Part shown: piece after piece, positions 38,436 to 46,936 of the stretch
Layout: each line of letters begins with the position of its first letter
Position numbering within the stretch: the stretch's first letter is position 1
Assembly (NCBI RefSeq): GCF_047238105.1
Contig: NZ_JBDFMD010000001.1
Span: 3,472,001 to 3,536,000 of the forward strand
Origin: Paenibacillus_D sp047238105
GTDB lineage: Bacteria; Bacillota; Bacilli; Paenibacillales; Paenibacillaceae
Length of the DNA: 64,000 nucleotides
Direction of reading: 5' to 3'
The notes under the pieces: model-generated
What the model saw: only the letters and a program-made list of their open reading frames with translations
Databases searched by the model: none
What the model was told of the DNA's origin: nothing
Program-made: the position numbers and the translations under genes

Positions 38436-38878
38436 GCGGATTCCTCCTGACCAGGGGCGCCTATGGCTGTAAGCGGATTGAAATAATCTCGCTGCAGACA
38501 GATGCGTCCTCCTCTTGTCTGGAGTACAACCACATAGCTGTTGTTGTATGTCTCTCCTGTCGTCTGCACCGTTCCGCTTGCCGTCAGTTCGGCCACAACC
38601 CAGTCGGGATCCAGCATCGGATGGATCAGGACGTCTGTGAAGCTGTTGAAGTCGATGCGGCCGGGCGTCGTTTGATAGTAGGCGAGGATCTCGGCTTTGC
38701 TAGCAAGACGTTTGGGTTTTCCAGGCGGGTTGAAGGGCAGCTCGAGCACGGCATCTTCGTCCAATAGCGCGATCCATGGCAGCGGATCATTGGCCCGGAA
38801 GCCAGCCAAGGCCTGCTCGAAGACTTGGACGGCTCCGGAGAGCTCTTGGACCTGATCGTTGGATTTGTCGTTATTCAT
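38432..38878 (-). CDS. SnoaL/NTF2-like small-pocket protein
   Basis: This 148-residue protein has the cone-shaped NTF2/SnoaL fold (WIALLDEDAVLELPFNPPGKPKRL, AYYQT, then VVVLQTRGGRICLQRDYFNPL). Members bind small hydrophobic molecules as isomerases, cyclases or hydrolases. It is the first gene of a two-gene operon with the NmrA-like protein and divergent from the TetR gene at 39003, which probably represses it. Confidence 0.82.
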   Translation of the reverse strand: MNNDKSNDQVQELSGAVQVFEQALAGFRANDPLPWIALLDEDAVLELPFNPPGKPKRLASKAEILAYYQTTPGRIDFNSFTDVLIHPMLDPDWVVAELTASGTVQTTGETYNNSYVVVLQTRGGRICLQRDYFNPLTAIGAPGQEESA

Positions 38879-38934
38879 AGGTGGACGTCCTCCATTTCAT
38901 GTGTAAAATAAGGATAGCGTAACACTTCTTTTTC

Positions 38935-38990
38935 AAACGGACTTCCGGTCCGTTTTAAAAAATTATACGGACCAAAGGTCCGTTTGTCAA
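38935..38990 (-). promoter_or_regulatory. Consensus promoter and twin TetR operators
   Basis: Reading the minus strand, TTGACA (38985-38990), 17 bases, TATAAT (38962-38967) is a perfect SigA promoter for the SnoaL operon. Its spacer holds the palindrome ACGGACCAAAGGTCCGT (38967-38983). A second site ACGGACTTCCGGTCCGT lies just downstream (38937-38953). Confidence 0.85.
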
Positions 38991-39002
38991 GGGTGTGAGA
39001 AT

Positions 39003-39596
39003 ATGAGCCATAATAAAGAACGGGCGGATGCGGTTCGCAATCGCCAAGCTATCCTCGATGCCGCCCTTGTGCTGTTCGCCGAAGCGAAGGACCCGGCCGC
39101 GCTGACGATGAGCGCGGTGGCGGCAGCGGCTGGGGTCGGTAAAGGGACGCTGTTTCGCCGGTTCGGTGACCGGGCCGGTCTGCTGCGGGCCGTCTTTGAC
39201 GTCCAGGTGGAGCAGGTGGCGCAGGCTATCGCAACCGGTCCTTCTCCGCTCGGGCCAGATACCCCGCCAATGATACGGATTCCGGCGATCCTCCGCGCGA
39301 TCGTCGATCTTAAGCTGGACAACCGCTCGCTTGCGCAGGCGGTCGAGGCGCTTGCCCCGGCAGCCAGCAGCAGTCCGTTTGTGTCGGAGCGCTACTCGTA
39401 TATCGAAGACCTGCTGAAGCAGCAGCTGGCGGAGTTGCTGCCGCAATCCGAGGTGGTCTATACCGCACATGCGATGTTGGGGGGCGCACGCATGGATTTG
39501 TTAGACTACCTTAGCGCCCAGGAAGGACTAACCGACGAGGAGATTCGCCAAGGGCTCGACGCCTTTGTGCATCGCTTGCTTCGGGATGGTCCATAG
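39003..39596 (+). CDS. TetR-family transcriptional regulator
   Basis: This 197-residue protein has the TetR helix-turn-helix at about 12-58 (AALTMSAVAAAAGVGKGTLFRRFGDRAGLL) and a helical ligand domain. GGGTGTGAGA lies before the ATG, so the ribosome site is weak. It is divergent from the SnoaL/NmrA operon; two ACGGAC palindromes in between are its probable sites. A good terminator follows at 39610. Confidence 0.9.
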   Translation: MSHNKERADAVRNRQAILDAALVLFAEAKDPAALTMSAVAAAAGVGKGTLFRRFGDRAGLLRAVFDVQVEQVAQAIATGPSPLGPDTPPMIRIPAILRAIVDLKLDNRSLAQAVEALAPAASSSPFVSERYSYIEDLLKQQLAELLPQSEVVYTAHAMLGGARMDLLDYLSAQEGLTDEEIRQGLDAFVHRLLRDGP

Positions 39597-39609
39597 ATGA
39601 TTGCAAAGT

Positions 39610-39645
39610 ACGCCTACTCGCGTAAACGCAGCGAGTAGGCGTTTT
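39610..39645 (+). terminator. Terminator after TetR gene
   Basis: ACGCCTACTCGC pairs with GCGAGTAGGCGT, followed by TTTT. Confidence 0.85.
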
Positions 39646-39745
39646 GGTGTGCTCGGACCATCCACGTTTTTAGACTACCCGGATAATGGTAATATTAGAT
39701 AAGGACGAAACTGTACAACCAAATTCAATCGTGTAGGTGATCTTA

Positions 39746-40987
39746 TTGACGTTTATGATTATATCCATCATCATCCTGTTCATCGCCTCCAGTTATTTCT
39801 CGGGCAGTGAGACGGCCCTGACGGCCACCAACGAGATGAAGCTGCAGATGAAGGCGGCGGGTGGCGACAAGAAGGCGGCGCGCCTGCTGAAGCTGGTCAA
39901 CAACACCGAGGAATTCATCCCGGGCATCCTGATCGCCAACAATGTCCCGAACATCGTGCTGCCGTCCATGGTGACGATCGTCGCCCTGGAGTTCGGCTGG
40001 TCGATCGGGGTCACGACGGCCATCCTGACTGTGCTCATCATCGTGTTCGCCGAGGTGCTGCCCAAGTCGATCGCGGCGGCGTTTCCCGAACGGATCTCTT
40101 ATCTGGTCTATTATCCGACGCTGATTATCCTGATCCTCCTGAAGCCCTTCATCTTCCTGCTCAATCTGCTCACGAAGACGGTGATCCGGCTGCTGGGTCA
40201 GGACCCGGACAGTCATATCACGTTCTCCAAGGCGGAGATGCGGGCGATGGTCGATATTGCCCATACCGAGGGCACCTTCAAGCAGGACGAGATGTCCCGT
40301 CTGAAGTCGGTCATGGACTTCAAAACCCTAAATGTGGCCGACATGCTCAAGACGCACCGGGTCGAGATGAAGGCGATCGCCGTCGACACCACGTTCAAGG
40401 AAGCGCGTGCGTTTCTGGTAGCTAACCAATATACGCGTTACCCCGTCTATGAAGGGGATGTCGATCATATCATCGGCGTGTTCCACGCCAAGTTCATGTT
40501 CGTCTGGGCCGAAAATCCCGATCGAACGATTCGGGACTTCGCGGACACGGACCCGCTCTATGTGTATGAGTCGCAGTCGGTGGACGAGGTGTTCGCCCGT
40601 ATGATGAAGCAAAAGCGCCACATGGCGGTCGTAATGGATGAGCATGGGGGGACGGAAGGTCTGATCACGCTGGAGGATCTGATCGAGACGATGATCGGGC
40701 AGGATATCGAGGACGAGATGGACGTCGGAGATGCGCTGATCTACAGCCAGACGGATACCCAGATCGTATGCAACACCAAGCTGTCCATCTATCGGCTCAA
40801 CAATGTATTCCAGACGAACCTGCCGGCGGAGGACGACAATCTGGCCGCCTTTGTCATCAACCACCTGGGCTACCTGCCTAAAGCCGGCGAGACCTTCACC
40901 TATGACCAGCTGGTGTTCACTGTGCTGGAGGTCAATGACCGGCGGGTGAGCCGGGTGGAGATCGTGAAGCTGCCGGGGGAAGAGTAG
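39746..40987 (+). CDS. CNNM/CBS-domain membrane protein (hemolysin C family, YhdP/YugS-like)
   Basis: I prefer TTG 39746 as start, 5 bases after AGGTGA; GTG 39737 and ATG 39755 are alternatives. The roughly 413-residue protein has a DUF21/CNNM transmembrane domain in the first 140 residues (SSYFSGSETALTATNEMKLQ, VLPKSIAAAFPERISYL). Then come two CBS motifs at about 205-330 (YTRYPVYEGDVDHIIGVFHAKF, MKQKRHMAVVMDEHGGTEGL) and a C-terminal CorC/HlyC transporter-associated domain. Family members export or control magnesium. No partner genes are adjacent. Confidence 0.9.
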   Translation: MTFMIISIIILFIASSYFSGSETALTATNEMKLQMKAAGGDKKAARLLKLVNNTEEFIPGILIANNVPNIVLPSMVTIVALEFGWSIGVTTAILTVLIIVFAEVLPKSIAAAFPERISYLVYYPTLIILILLKPFIFLLNLLTKTVIRLLGQDPDSHITFSKAEMRAMVDIAHTEGTFKQDEMSRLKSVMDFKTLNVADMLKTHRVEMKAIAVDTTFKEARAFLVANQYTRYPVYEGDVDHIIGVFHAKFMFVWAENPDRTIRDFADTDPLYVYESQSVDEVFARMMKQKRHMAVVMDEHGGTEGLITLEDLIETMIGQDIEDEMDVGDALIYSQTDTQIVCNTKLSIYRLNNVFQTNLPAEDDNLAAFVINHLGYLPKAGETFTYDQLVFTVLEVNDRRVSRVEIVKLPGEE

Positions 40988-41065
40988 GGGCAGCGGGGCT
41001 GGTCCGCAGCGGCCTCGAGAACCATCAAGGCAGGATGATAAGGGATCTCTTACAGACAAGGGATA

Positions 41066-42016
41066 TTACCGGGCCGGCAGACGATACAGTGCTGCGGTTG
41101 CTTCCGCCATCTCCCGAATTTTCTCCGCTACGTTGGCCGGCTCGACCACGGTAACGTCCGGTCCGTAGCTGAGTATCATGCCGTAAAACCAGTGGTTGTC
41201 CGGGTAACTGGCATTCACCAGCAAGGAACCGTCCGGTGCCATCGTCACGTTGTCCGGTCCGAACGCTTCTTCGACGCGCACATGCACTCTTGGGTGGAAC
41301 CGCAGCAGCAAACGGACGGACGGCCCCGTCTCCCGGTTCCCCCATTTGGCATCCAGTTCCTCCATCCGAACGCCGCGGCTTGCGAACTTCTCCAGGCGAA
41401 CCCGGAGATCGCTGACCCGGGACAGGCGGAACGTTCGATAATCGTTCCGGAGCCGGCAATATCCGTACAAGTACCAGGCGTATGCCTTCCAGGCGATACC
41501 GATTGGCTCGACCTCTCGCGTTTCGTCGTTTCCTTCCGTATTCGTATACCGGAAGGAAACGACGAAACGCTGTTTTGCGGCCTCTCGAAGCGTGACAAGG
41601 ATCGACTTATCCTTTATACCGCCACCGTGCCACAGGTTCGTGTCCATCATGAGCGTTTCGCCGGTGTCTTCCATCACTTTTTGTTCGGAGCGGGCCGTCA
41701 GTGCCTTCATCTTCGTCAGCAGGTCATCGATCTCCGCATCGTCCAGCGACGCTCGAATCCCCCTCAGAGCGATCAGAATCGACTGAAGGTCCTCAAAAGT
41801 GACGATTTGTCGCTCGATGCGGAATTGCTCCATGATCTCATAACCGCCGTCCGTACCTGTAAACGCGACGATGGGAATGCCTGCTTCATTGATCGTTTCC
41901 AAGTCGCGATAGATGGTCCGAAGCGATACCTCGAACTTATCCGCCATCGTTTGAGCGTTCACTCGGCGCCGGCTGAGTAACAACATCGTGATCCCAAGCA
42001 GACGTTGAATTTTCAC
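41066..42016 (-). CDS. WYL-domain transcriptional regulator (YafY-type)
   Basis: The 316-residue protein starts at GTG 42016 after AGGAGGTGAAAGG. Residues 1-60 form an HTH_11 winged helix (LLLSRRRVNAQTMADKFEVS, RTIYRDLETINEAGIPI); a WYL domain near 140-215 carries the naming motif in AYAWYLYGYCRLRNDYRTFR; a WCX C-terminal domain follows. WYL domains sense nucleic-acid-like or small ligands. It is divergent from the epoxide hydrolase gene at 42168 and probably controls it. Confidence 0.9.
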   Translation of the reverse strand: MKIQRLLGITMLLLSRRRVNAQTMADKFEVSLRTIYRDLETINEAGIPIVAFTGTDGGYEIMEQFRIERQIVTFEDLQSILIALRGIRASLDDAEIDDLLTKMKALTARSEQKVMEDTGETLMMDTNLWHGGGIKDKSILVTLREAAKQRFVVSFRYTNTEGNDETREVEPIGIAWKAYAWYLYGYCRLRNDYRTFRLSRVSDLRVRLEKFASRGVRMEELDAKWGNRETGPSVRLLLRFHPRVHVRVEEAFGPDNVTMAPDGSLLVNASYPDNHWFYGMILSYGPDVTVVEPANVAEKIREMAEATAALYRLPAR

Positions 42017-42167
42017 CCTTTCACCTCCTACATCAACATTTTACCTCTCGAGAAACATATACTCAATTCCTCCCTGACAGACTGTTGTCAACAACGCTGC
42101 CTTATGATGGAGATACAAGACATCAGGAACGACCCGCAACCATCTAACTCTGAGGAGGAAACAACCT

Positions 42168-43361
42168 ATGAACCCGAATGCATCTGCAACTACTACTAAA
42201 GCGGCAAACCCGCAAGGCATCCAATCGTTTCGCATAGAAACGCCGCAACACGCTCTCGACGCATTGAAACTTCGCTTGGAGGCGACGCACTGGCCTGACG
42301 AGCTGCCGGGAGCCGGTTGGCAATACGGCGTACCGCTTGATTTCATGAAGAAGATGACGGAGCATTGGCGCACGTCTTTCGATTGGCGGAAGCAGGAGGC
42401 TATGTTGAATTCTTTCCCGCAGTATACGACCGTGATCGATGGCGCGACTATTCACTTCTTCCATATCCTATCTCCGGAGAAGAATGCGACGCCGCTTTTG
42501 CTCCTGCACGGTTGGCCGGGATCGCCCGTAGAATTTCTCGATCTCATCGGTCCGTTGACCGATCCTGCCTCCTATGGCGGCGATGCGGCCGATGCGTTCC
42601 ATCTTATCATCCCTTCACTCCCCGGCTTCGGTTTGTCTGGTCCCACGACGGATGCCGGTTGGACGTCTGGTCGGGCTGCCACAGCTTTTGCTGAGCTTAT
42701 GATTCGGCTGGGTTACGAACGTTACGGTGTTCAGGGGGGCGACATGGGGGCGGTCATCGCGCCGGAGCTCGGCCGCATGGCAGAAGGGAGAGTTGTCGGC
42801 GTCCATGTAAACGCAGCTACAATGGGATTCATCCCGATGGGACAAGTCGATGAAGCGACACTTGGCGAACTGACGGATGCTGAGCGCGTTCGAATCGGGA
42901 GGCTGGGGCAATTCATGCAAGAACGGTTCGGATTTAACGCAATACAATCCCAGCGGCCGCAAACGCTGGCGTACGGACTGCACGATTCGCCCGCCGCCCT
43001 GTTGGCTTGGACGGCCGAGTTGTTCTACGGTTTCGGCGATTATCCGGATGCCGTAGACGCCGACCGGTTCCTGACGAACCTGATGTTGTACTGGTTGACC
43101 GGCACGGCGAACTCGTCGGCCCGCATGTACTATGCGAACGCGCATGATCCGTCCGTTTGGATGCCGAAGACGCCGTCTCAAACCCCGGTAGGTGTGGCAG
43201 TATTCCAGTCCTCGGACGTAGCGGTACGGAGATTCGCGGAGCCGGCCAACCGGATCGTCCGTTGGAGCGAATTCGAACGGGGCACCCATTTCGCAGCGAT
43301 CGACGCGCCGGACGTGATGATTAGTGACATCCGCGGATTTTTCCGAAGTCTGACATCATGA
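42168..43361 (+). CDS. Epoxide hydrolase (microsomal type, EHN domain)
   Basis: This 397-residue protein has an N-terminal EHN domain (FRIETPQHALDALKLRLEATHWPD) and an alpha/beta-hydrolase domain with HGWPGSP oxyanion motif near residue 120 and GGDMGA holding the nucleophilic Asp. A conserved Tyr pair and the C-terminal HFAAID catalytic His are present. It opens epoxides to diols in the cytoplasm. GAGGAGG precedes the ATG. It overlaps the next gene by four bases. Confidence 0.9.
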   Translation: MNPNASATTTKAANPQGIQSFRIETPQHALDALKLRLEATHWPDELPGAGWQYGVPLDFMKKMTEHWRTSFDWRKQEAMLNSFPQYTTVIDGATIHFFHILSPEKNATPLLLLHGWPGSPVEFLDLIGPLTDPASYGGDAADAFHLIIPSLPGFGLSGPTTDAGWTSGRAATAFAELMIRLGYERYGVQGGDMGAVIAPELGRMAEGRVVGVHVNAATMGFIPMGQVDEATLGELTDAERVRIGRLGQFMQERFGFNAIQSQRPQTLAYGLHDSPAALLAWTAELFYGFGDYPDAVDADRFLTNLMLYWLTGTANSSARMYYANAHDPSVWMPKTPSQTPVGVAVFQSSDVAVRRFAEPANRIVRWSEFERGTHFAAIDAPDVMISDIRGFFRSLTS

Positions 43362-44455
43362 TTCAGCCATCCTCGGCGCAGCGAACCGGCCGCTATGATA
43401 GACAATGGATTACTCAACTTCGATTAAAGAACCAATCCATTCACCGTCTAGGGCAGCAAACGGCTTATGAAGTTGTTAGAAGTTTAGGTGCTGTCCAAGC
43501 GCAGGATTACTCACAGGCTTTATGGGCGATCGGTCTACGCATGCAGCACGCGAGAGCCGCCGAGGTTGAATGTGCCATTGCGGAGAAGCAGATCGTACTT
43601 ACTTGGGCTTTACGGGGAACGCTGCATCTGGTGGCGGCAGAGGACGTGGACTGGATTATAAAGCTACTGACGCCCCGAATATTAGCAAAAAGCAAACCAA
43701 GGCTTAAGGCGTTGGAAATTGACTCCAGTTTGTTGTCGCGTTGCGAAGATTTGATATATCGTGCGTTGAAGGAAAATATGCGGATGACTCGTGCGGATCT
43801 AATGGGATTGTTAGAGGAGGCAGGAATCGTTACGGGCAAAGGACGCGGTTACCATTTGTTATGGTATTTGGCACAGATCGGCATGATTTGTATGGGGCCG
43901 GTAGAGGGGAAGCAGCAAACCTTCGTCCTGTTGGAGGATTGGCTGCCTCGTCGAAAGGGGGTGTCCGCGGAAGAAGCACTTAAGGAGCTGGCAGAGCGTT
44001 ACTTCACGGGACATGGGCCGGCGACATTCCACGACTTTGCATGGTGGGCGGGGCTCACACTCACGGAAGCCAGGGCTGGAGTGGAGGCGGCAAAAGAGGC
44101 CCTTCATTCAGAGAAGATCGCAGGCGTGGAATATTGGATGGGCAAACATGAAATCAAAGGAGACGAAGAACAACCCCGCGTACAGTTGCTGCCTGGGTAT
44201 GATGAATATTTGCTGGGTTACAAAGACAGGAGCGTCGTGTTAGGACCAAATCACGCTTCACTCGTCGTCCCAGGTAACAATGGCGTGTTTAAACCTATGC
44301 TGATTGTTGACGGCCAGATCGCAGGGACATGGAGGCGGACGATGACGAAAGACCGCATAGACATATCCATCCATTCATTCTCAGCTAACCAGGCTTGGTG
44401 CGCAGAAAGTCTGGAGCAGGCGACACAACGGTATTGTCATTTTGTCACACGGTGA
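43358..44455 (+). CDS. AlkZ-like (HTH_42) DNA glycosylase family protein
   Basis: This 365-residue protein belongs to the winged-helix HTH_42 family now linked to DNA glycosylases AlkZ/YcaQ. It shows the catalytic Q-x-Q motif at Gln47-Ala-Gln49 (GAVQAQDYSQAL). Further features are TWALRGTLHLVAAED, GRGYHLLWYLAQIG and the C-terminal LLPGYDEYLLGYKDR. Characterised members remove bulky or crosslinked alkylated bases. Coupling to an epoxide hydrolase gene (overlapping ATGA) suggests joint defence against epoxide-type alkylating compounds: one enzyme destroys the agent, the other repairs its adducts. That link is inference. Confidence 0.85.
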   Translation: MIQPSSAQRTGRYDRQWITQLRLKNQSIHRLGQQTAYEVVRSLGAVQAQDYSQALWAIGLRMQHARAAEVECAIAEKQIVLTWALRGTLHLVAAEDVDWIIKLLTPRILAKSKPRLKALEIDSSLLSRCEDLIYRALKENMRMTRADLMGLLEEAGIVTGKGRGYHLLWYLAQIGMICMGPVEGKQQTFVLLEDWLPRRKGVSAEEALKELAERYFTGHGPATFHDFAWWAGLTLTEARAGVEAAKEALHSEKIAGVEYWMGKHEIKGDEEQPRVQLLPGYDEYLLGYKDRSVVLGPNHASLVVPGNNGVFKPMLIVDGQIAGTWRRTMTKDRIDISIHSFSANQAWCAESLEQATQRYCHFVTR

Positions 44456-44535
44456 ATCATAACCATACATCTCATGGTGACACGATCACTTTGACCGACT
44501 TGTTCTGAAGGTTGTAGGAGCTCGGGTGTATTCGT

Positions 44536-44574
44536 GTAAGGGAAGGTTAGCCCAAAAGACAAACCTTCCTTTAC
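44536..44574. terminator. Terminator-like hairpin
   Basis: GTAAGGGAAGGTT pairs with AACCTTCCTTTAC (one mismatch) downstream of the AlkZ-like gene and, reading the other way, of the MFS gene. Confidence 0.65.
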
Positions 44575-44651
44575 CGAACACTGGGCGTGTCTTGCGATTC
44601 GCCTTCATCATCCTTTCGCTAGACTATCGCAGAGGAACACGCAGTCCCTGT

Positions 44652-46058
44652 TCAACGTTCCGACACAGGTGTCGCCGCCAGCTTGCCACCGCCGCTCACC
44701 TTGCCCCGCAGGATGAACTGGACGACCAGCATCTGCAAGGACAGCAGGACGGCCATCGTCAGGAAGAGCGCCGGGAACGGCACGCCCCACCCGACGGCGG
44801 TGGTCGCCAGGGCGCCGCCGATCGCGCCGGACATGAAGTTGCTCATGCTGAACACGCCCATCCCCGCGCCAAGCCGCTGGGCCGGCAGCAGCAGCGACAC
44901 CAGCTTCGACATCGAAGACTGCACGAACACGAAGCCGATGTTGGGCATGATCAGCGCTAGAGTGATGACCCACGCGCCTGCCCAGGACAGTCCCGCCATC
45001 AGCAGGAAGCCGCTGATCATCAGGGTGGCGGCCATCAGCAGGACGGGGATGCTGCCGAAGCGGTCGGTCCATCGGCCGCCCAGTCGCCCCATGAACGCCG
45101 CTGCGATCGCCGCCGGGAACAGCACCATACCGATCCGATCGGCCCCGAATCCGAACATCGACTCCAGCATGAGCGGGACCAGCAGCATCATGCTGAAGGC
45201 GCTCATCGAGGAGAGGAACATCGCCAGGATGGCGAACCGGTAAGGACCTTCCGTGAACAGCGACAGCGCGAGGAACGGCTCCTTGACCCGTTGGCTGCGC
45301 AGGATGAACAAGAGGAGCAGCACGATGAAGATCGGGCCATAGATCACTGCCTGCGAGCTGCCGAGATTGGTAATCGTCAGCATCAGCATCGCTACCGCGC
45401 CTGCCAGCAGGCCCGCGCCGATCGTATCGATCGAGCCGGGTCTGCGCGCTTCGTCCGGCAAGGAGCGGCGCAGGAAAGGCAAGACAGCCAGCGTGCCCAG
45501 CGACAGCAGGAAGAGGTACTTCCAATGCATGGCCTCGGACACGAAGCCGCCGACGATCGGACCGATACCGGCCGACAGGGCGATGAACGAAGCGATCAGC
45601 CCCATCACGGCCCCGCGCCGCTCGGGCGCAAAGTAGCGGGCCGGGATCAGCATCGCCAGCGCCGGGATCGAGGAAGCGCCCGCCGACTGCACCAGCCGGC
45701 CGGTCAGCAGCCAGGCATAGCCCTCGGAGACGAAGCCGATGATCGAGCCGGCGCTGAACAGCACGATACCGATGGTCATCAGTCGTTTGAGCGGGAATAA
45801 GTCGGCAAGCTTGCCGTACATAAGCGAACCGATCGCGTACACCATCGCGTAGCCGGTGATGACCCAGCCAGCCAGTGCGGGCGAGATGCTCAGGTCGCTG
45901 GAGATGTCGGGCAGCGCGACGTTGAACACCGTCACGTTCATGACGGAGAAGAGCAGCAGGCAGCCGAGCAGATAGATGATGCCCTTGCCCGGCTGTATCG
46001 CAGCTTCGCCCGTCCCGGAAGCGGCCTGGACCGTACGTTGTTTTGGGGCGTCTTTCAT
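44652..46058 (-). CDS. DHA2-type MFS drug-efflux transporter
   Basis: I use ATG 46058 (MKDAPKQ), after GAAGGAGGA. The 468-residue protein has about 14 hydrophobic segments. Family marks are NVTVFNVALPDISSDL, WVITGYAMVYAIGSLMYGKLAD (motif A) and the motif C-like GIGPIVGG. It exports drugs or toxic compounds using the proton gradient. The MarR gene ends one base upstream, so the two form an operon under MarR self-repression. Confidence 0.9.
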   Translation of the reverse strand: MKDAPKQRTVQAASGTGEAAIQPGKGIIYLLGCLLLFSVMNVTVFNVALPDISSDLSISPALAGWVITGYAMVYAIGSLMYGKLADLFPLKRLMTIGIVLFSAGSIIGFVSEGYAWLLTGRLVQSAGASSIPALAMLIPARYFAPERRGAVMGLIASFIALSAGIGPIVGGFVSEAMHWKYLFLLSLGTLAVLPFLRRSLPDEARRPGSIDTIGAGLLAGAVAMLMLTITNLGSSQAVIYGPIFIVLLLLFILRSQRVKEPFLALSLFTEGPYRFAILAMFLSSMSAFSMMLLVPLMLESMFGFGADRIGMVLFPAAIAAAFMGRLGGRWTDRFGSIPVLLMAATLMISGFLLMAGLSWAGAWVITLALIMPNIGFVFVQSSMSKLVSLLLPAQRLGAGMGVFSMSNFMSGAIGGALATTAVGWGVPFPALFLTMAVLLSLQMLVVQFILRGKVSGGGKLAATPVSER

Positions 46059-46059
46059 A

Positions 46060-46572
46060 TCAAGATATTCCTCCTTCTTTATGTACCTCGTCGCATACAT
46101 TGCTCAGCATACGCTTCAGCAGGGACACGAGGAGTGCGTACTCCTCATCGCTCATACCTTGGCGGCTAATCCCGATCATGCCTTGCAGCTTGCCCTTCAC
46201 CAGGGGCAAGACCTCTCGTCCTGCTTCCGTGAGGTACAGCTGATTGAACCGCTGATCCTCCTGCGACGGCACACGTTTCACATAGCCCTCGGCCTCCAGC
46301 TTGCTGACCGCCTTGGCCGTGGTCGTCTTGTCGATCAGCAGTTCCTCGCTGAGCGCCTTTTGCGTGATGCCTTCCCGCTCGGCGATCGTGATCAGGAAGA
46401 TATACTGTCCGCTCCCGATCCGGTACGGCTTGAGCTCATCGGCGATCAGGATCTGCAGATGACGGTAGATTGCCCCGACATATTTACCCGCCGACTCTAC
46501 CGCAGGTACACTGCCGGCATCCGATCTCCCCGCCTTACATTCGTTAAACTGATGCCCATCTTCTGTATGCAT
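46060..46572 (-). CDS. MarR-family transcriptional regulator
   Basis: The start is ATG 46572 (MHTEDGHQF), directly after GAGGAGGAG. The 170-residue protein has the MarR winged helix (ITQKALSEELLIDKTTTAKA, wing with VPSQEDQRFNQLYLT). It precedes the DHA2 efflux gene by one base. A palindrome GTTCC-ACAT-GGAAC near 46608-46621, just upstream of the start, is a candidate operator. Ligand binding would release repression and raise efflux. Confidence 0.9.
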   Translation of the reverse strand: MHTEDGHQFNECKAGRSDAGSVPAVESAGKYVGAIYRHLQILIADELKPYRIGSGQYIFLITIAEREGITQKALSEELLIDKTTTAKAVSKLEAEGYVKRVPSQEDQRFNQLYLTEAGREVLPLVKGKLQGMIGISRQGMSDEEYALLVSLLKRMLSNVCDEVHKEGGIS

Positions 46573-46639
46573 AGAATGCTCCTCCTCGGCGATGCTCCCC
46601 TCAAAACGTTCCACATGGAACATTTTTTAAATTCTAAGC

Positions 46640-46756
46640 GTATAAGTTTCACATTCATACTCAGCTTAGAATTCTATGGAATGAAACGCGCTGCACTCAG
46701 AGATTTGCGAAGCAAAACTGGCTTCGTAAGCACACGGCGACAGCCGTTTCACCTTG
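46640..46756. repeat. Dispersed modular repeat, copy 1
   Basis: Bases 46640-46695 (56 bp, from GTATAAGTTTCACATTC to GAATGAAACGCGCTGCA) are identical to 58249-58304, and 46734-46756 (23 bp, ACGGCGACAGCCGTTTCACC and onward) to 58314-58336. GTTTCACATTC and GAATGAAAC can form a stem around TAGAATTCTA. The 38 bases between the blocks differ from copy 2 and hold a separate hairpin, GCGAAGC/GCTTCGT. Confidence 0.85.
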
Positions 46757-46833
46757 ATAGCATGCTATTGCAACTAATTTTAAGCTTATCATACTGAAAT
46801 TAGAATGTTATTGCAACTATTATTATTGCTGTT

Positions 46834-46876
46834 AACGAACATCGTTCTTTACGAACGGTGTTCGTTATGGTATAAC
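46834..46876 (+). promoter_or_regulatory. Promoter with large inverted-repeat operator
   Basis: Left arm AACGAACATCGTTC (46834-46847) and right arm GAACGGTGTTCGTT (46853-46866) are reverse complements with one mismatch. The repeat covers a -35 TTTACG (46848-46853); TATAAC (46871-46876) lies 17 bases further. Likely bound by the TetR protein at 48131. Confidence 0.75.
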
Positions 46877-46936
46877 TAAGTAAATCGAGTCCTTGCAACA
46901 CCTATAAACTCGATACTAGTGAAGGAGTGGAACCGG

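Larger units (their letters stand above)
46573..46936. other. Divergent intergenic region carrying a dispersed repeat
   Basis: About 360 bases with no gene. Contains the MarR-side palindrome, the modular repeat at 46640-46756, and the TetR-type promoter/operator at 46834-46876. Confidence 0.6.

Noticed and set aside
46607..46622. parS-like site CGTTCCACATGGAACA
   Set aside because: Four mismatches to the parS consensus and position just before a MarR start make a MarR operator more likely.
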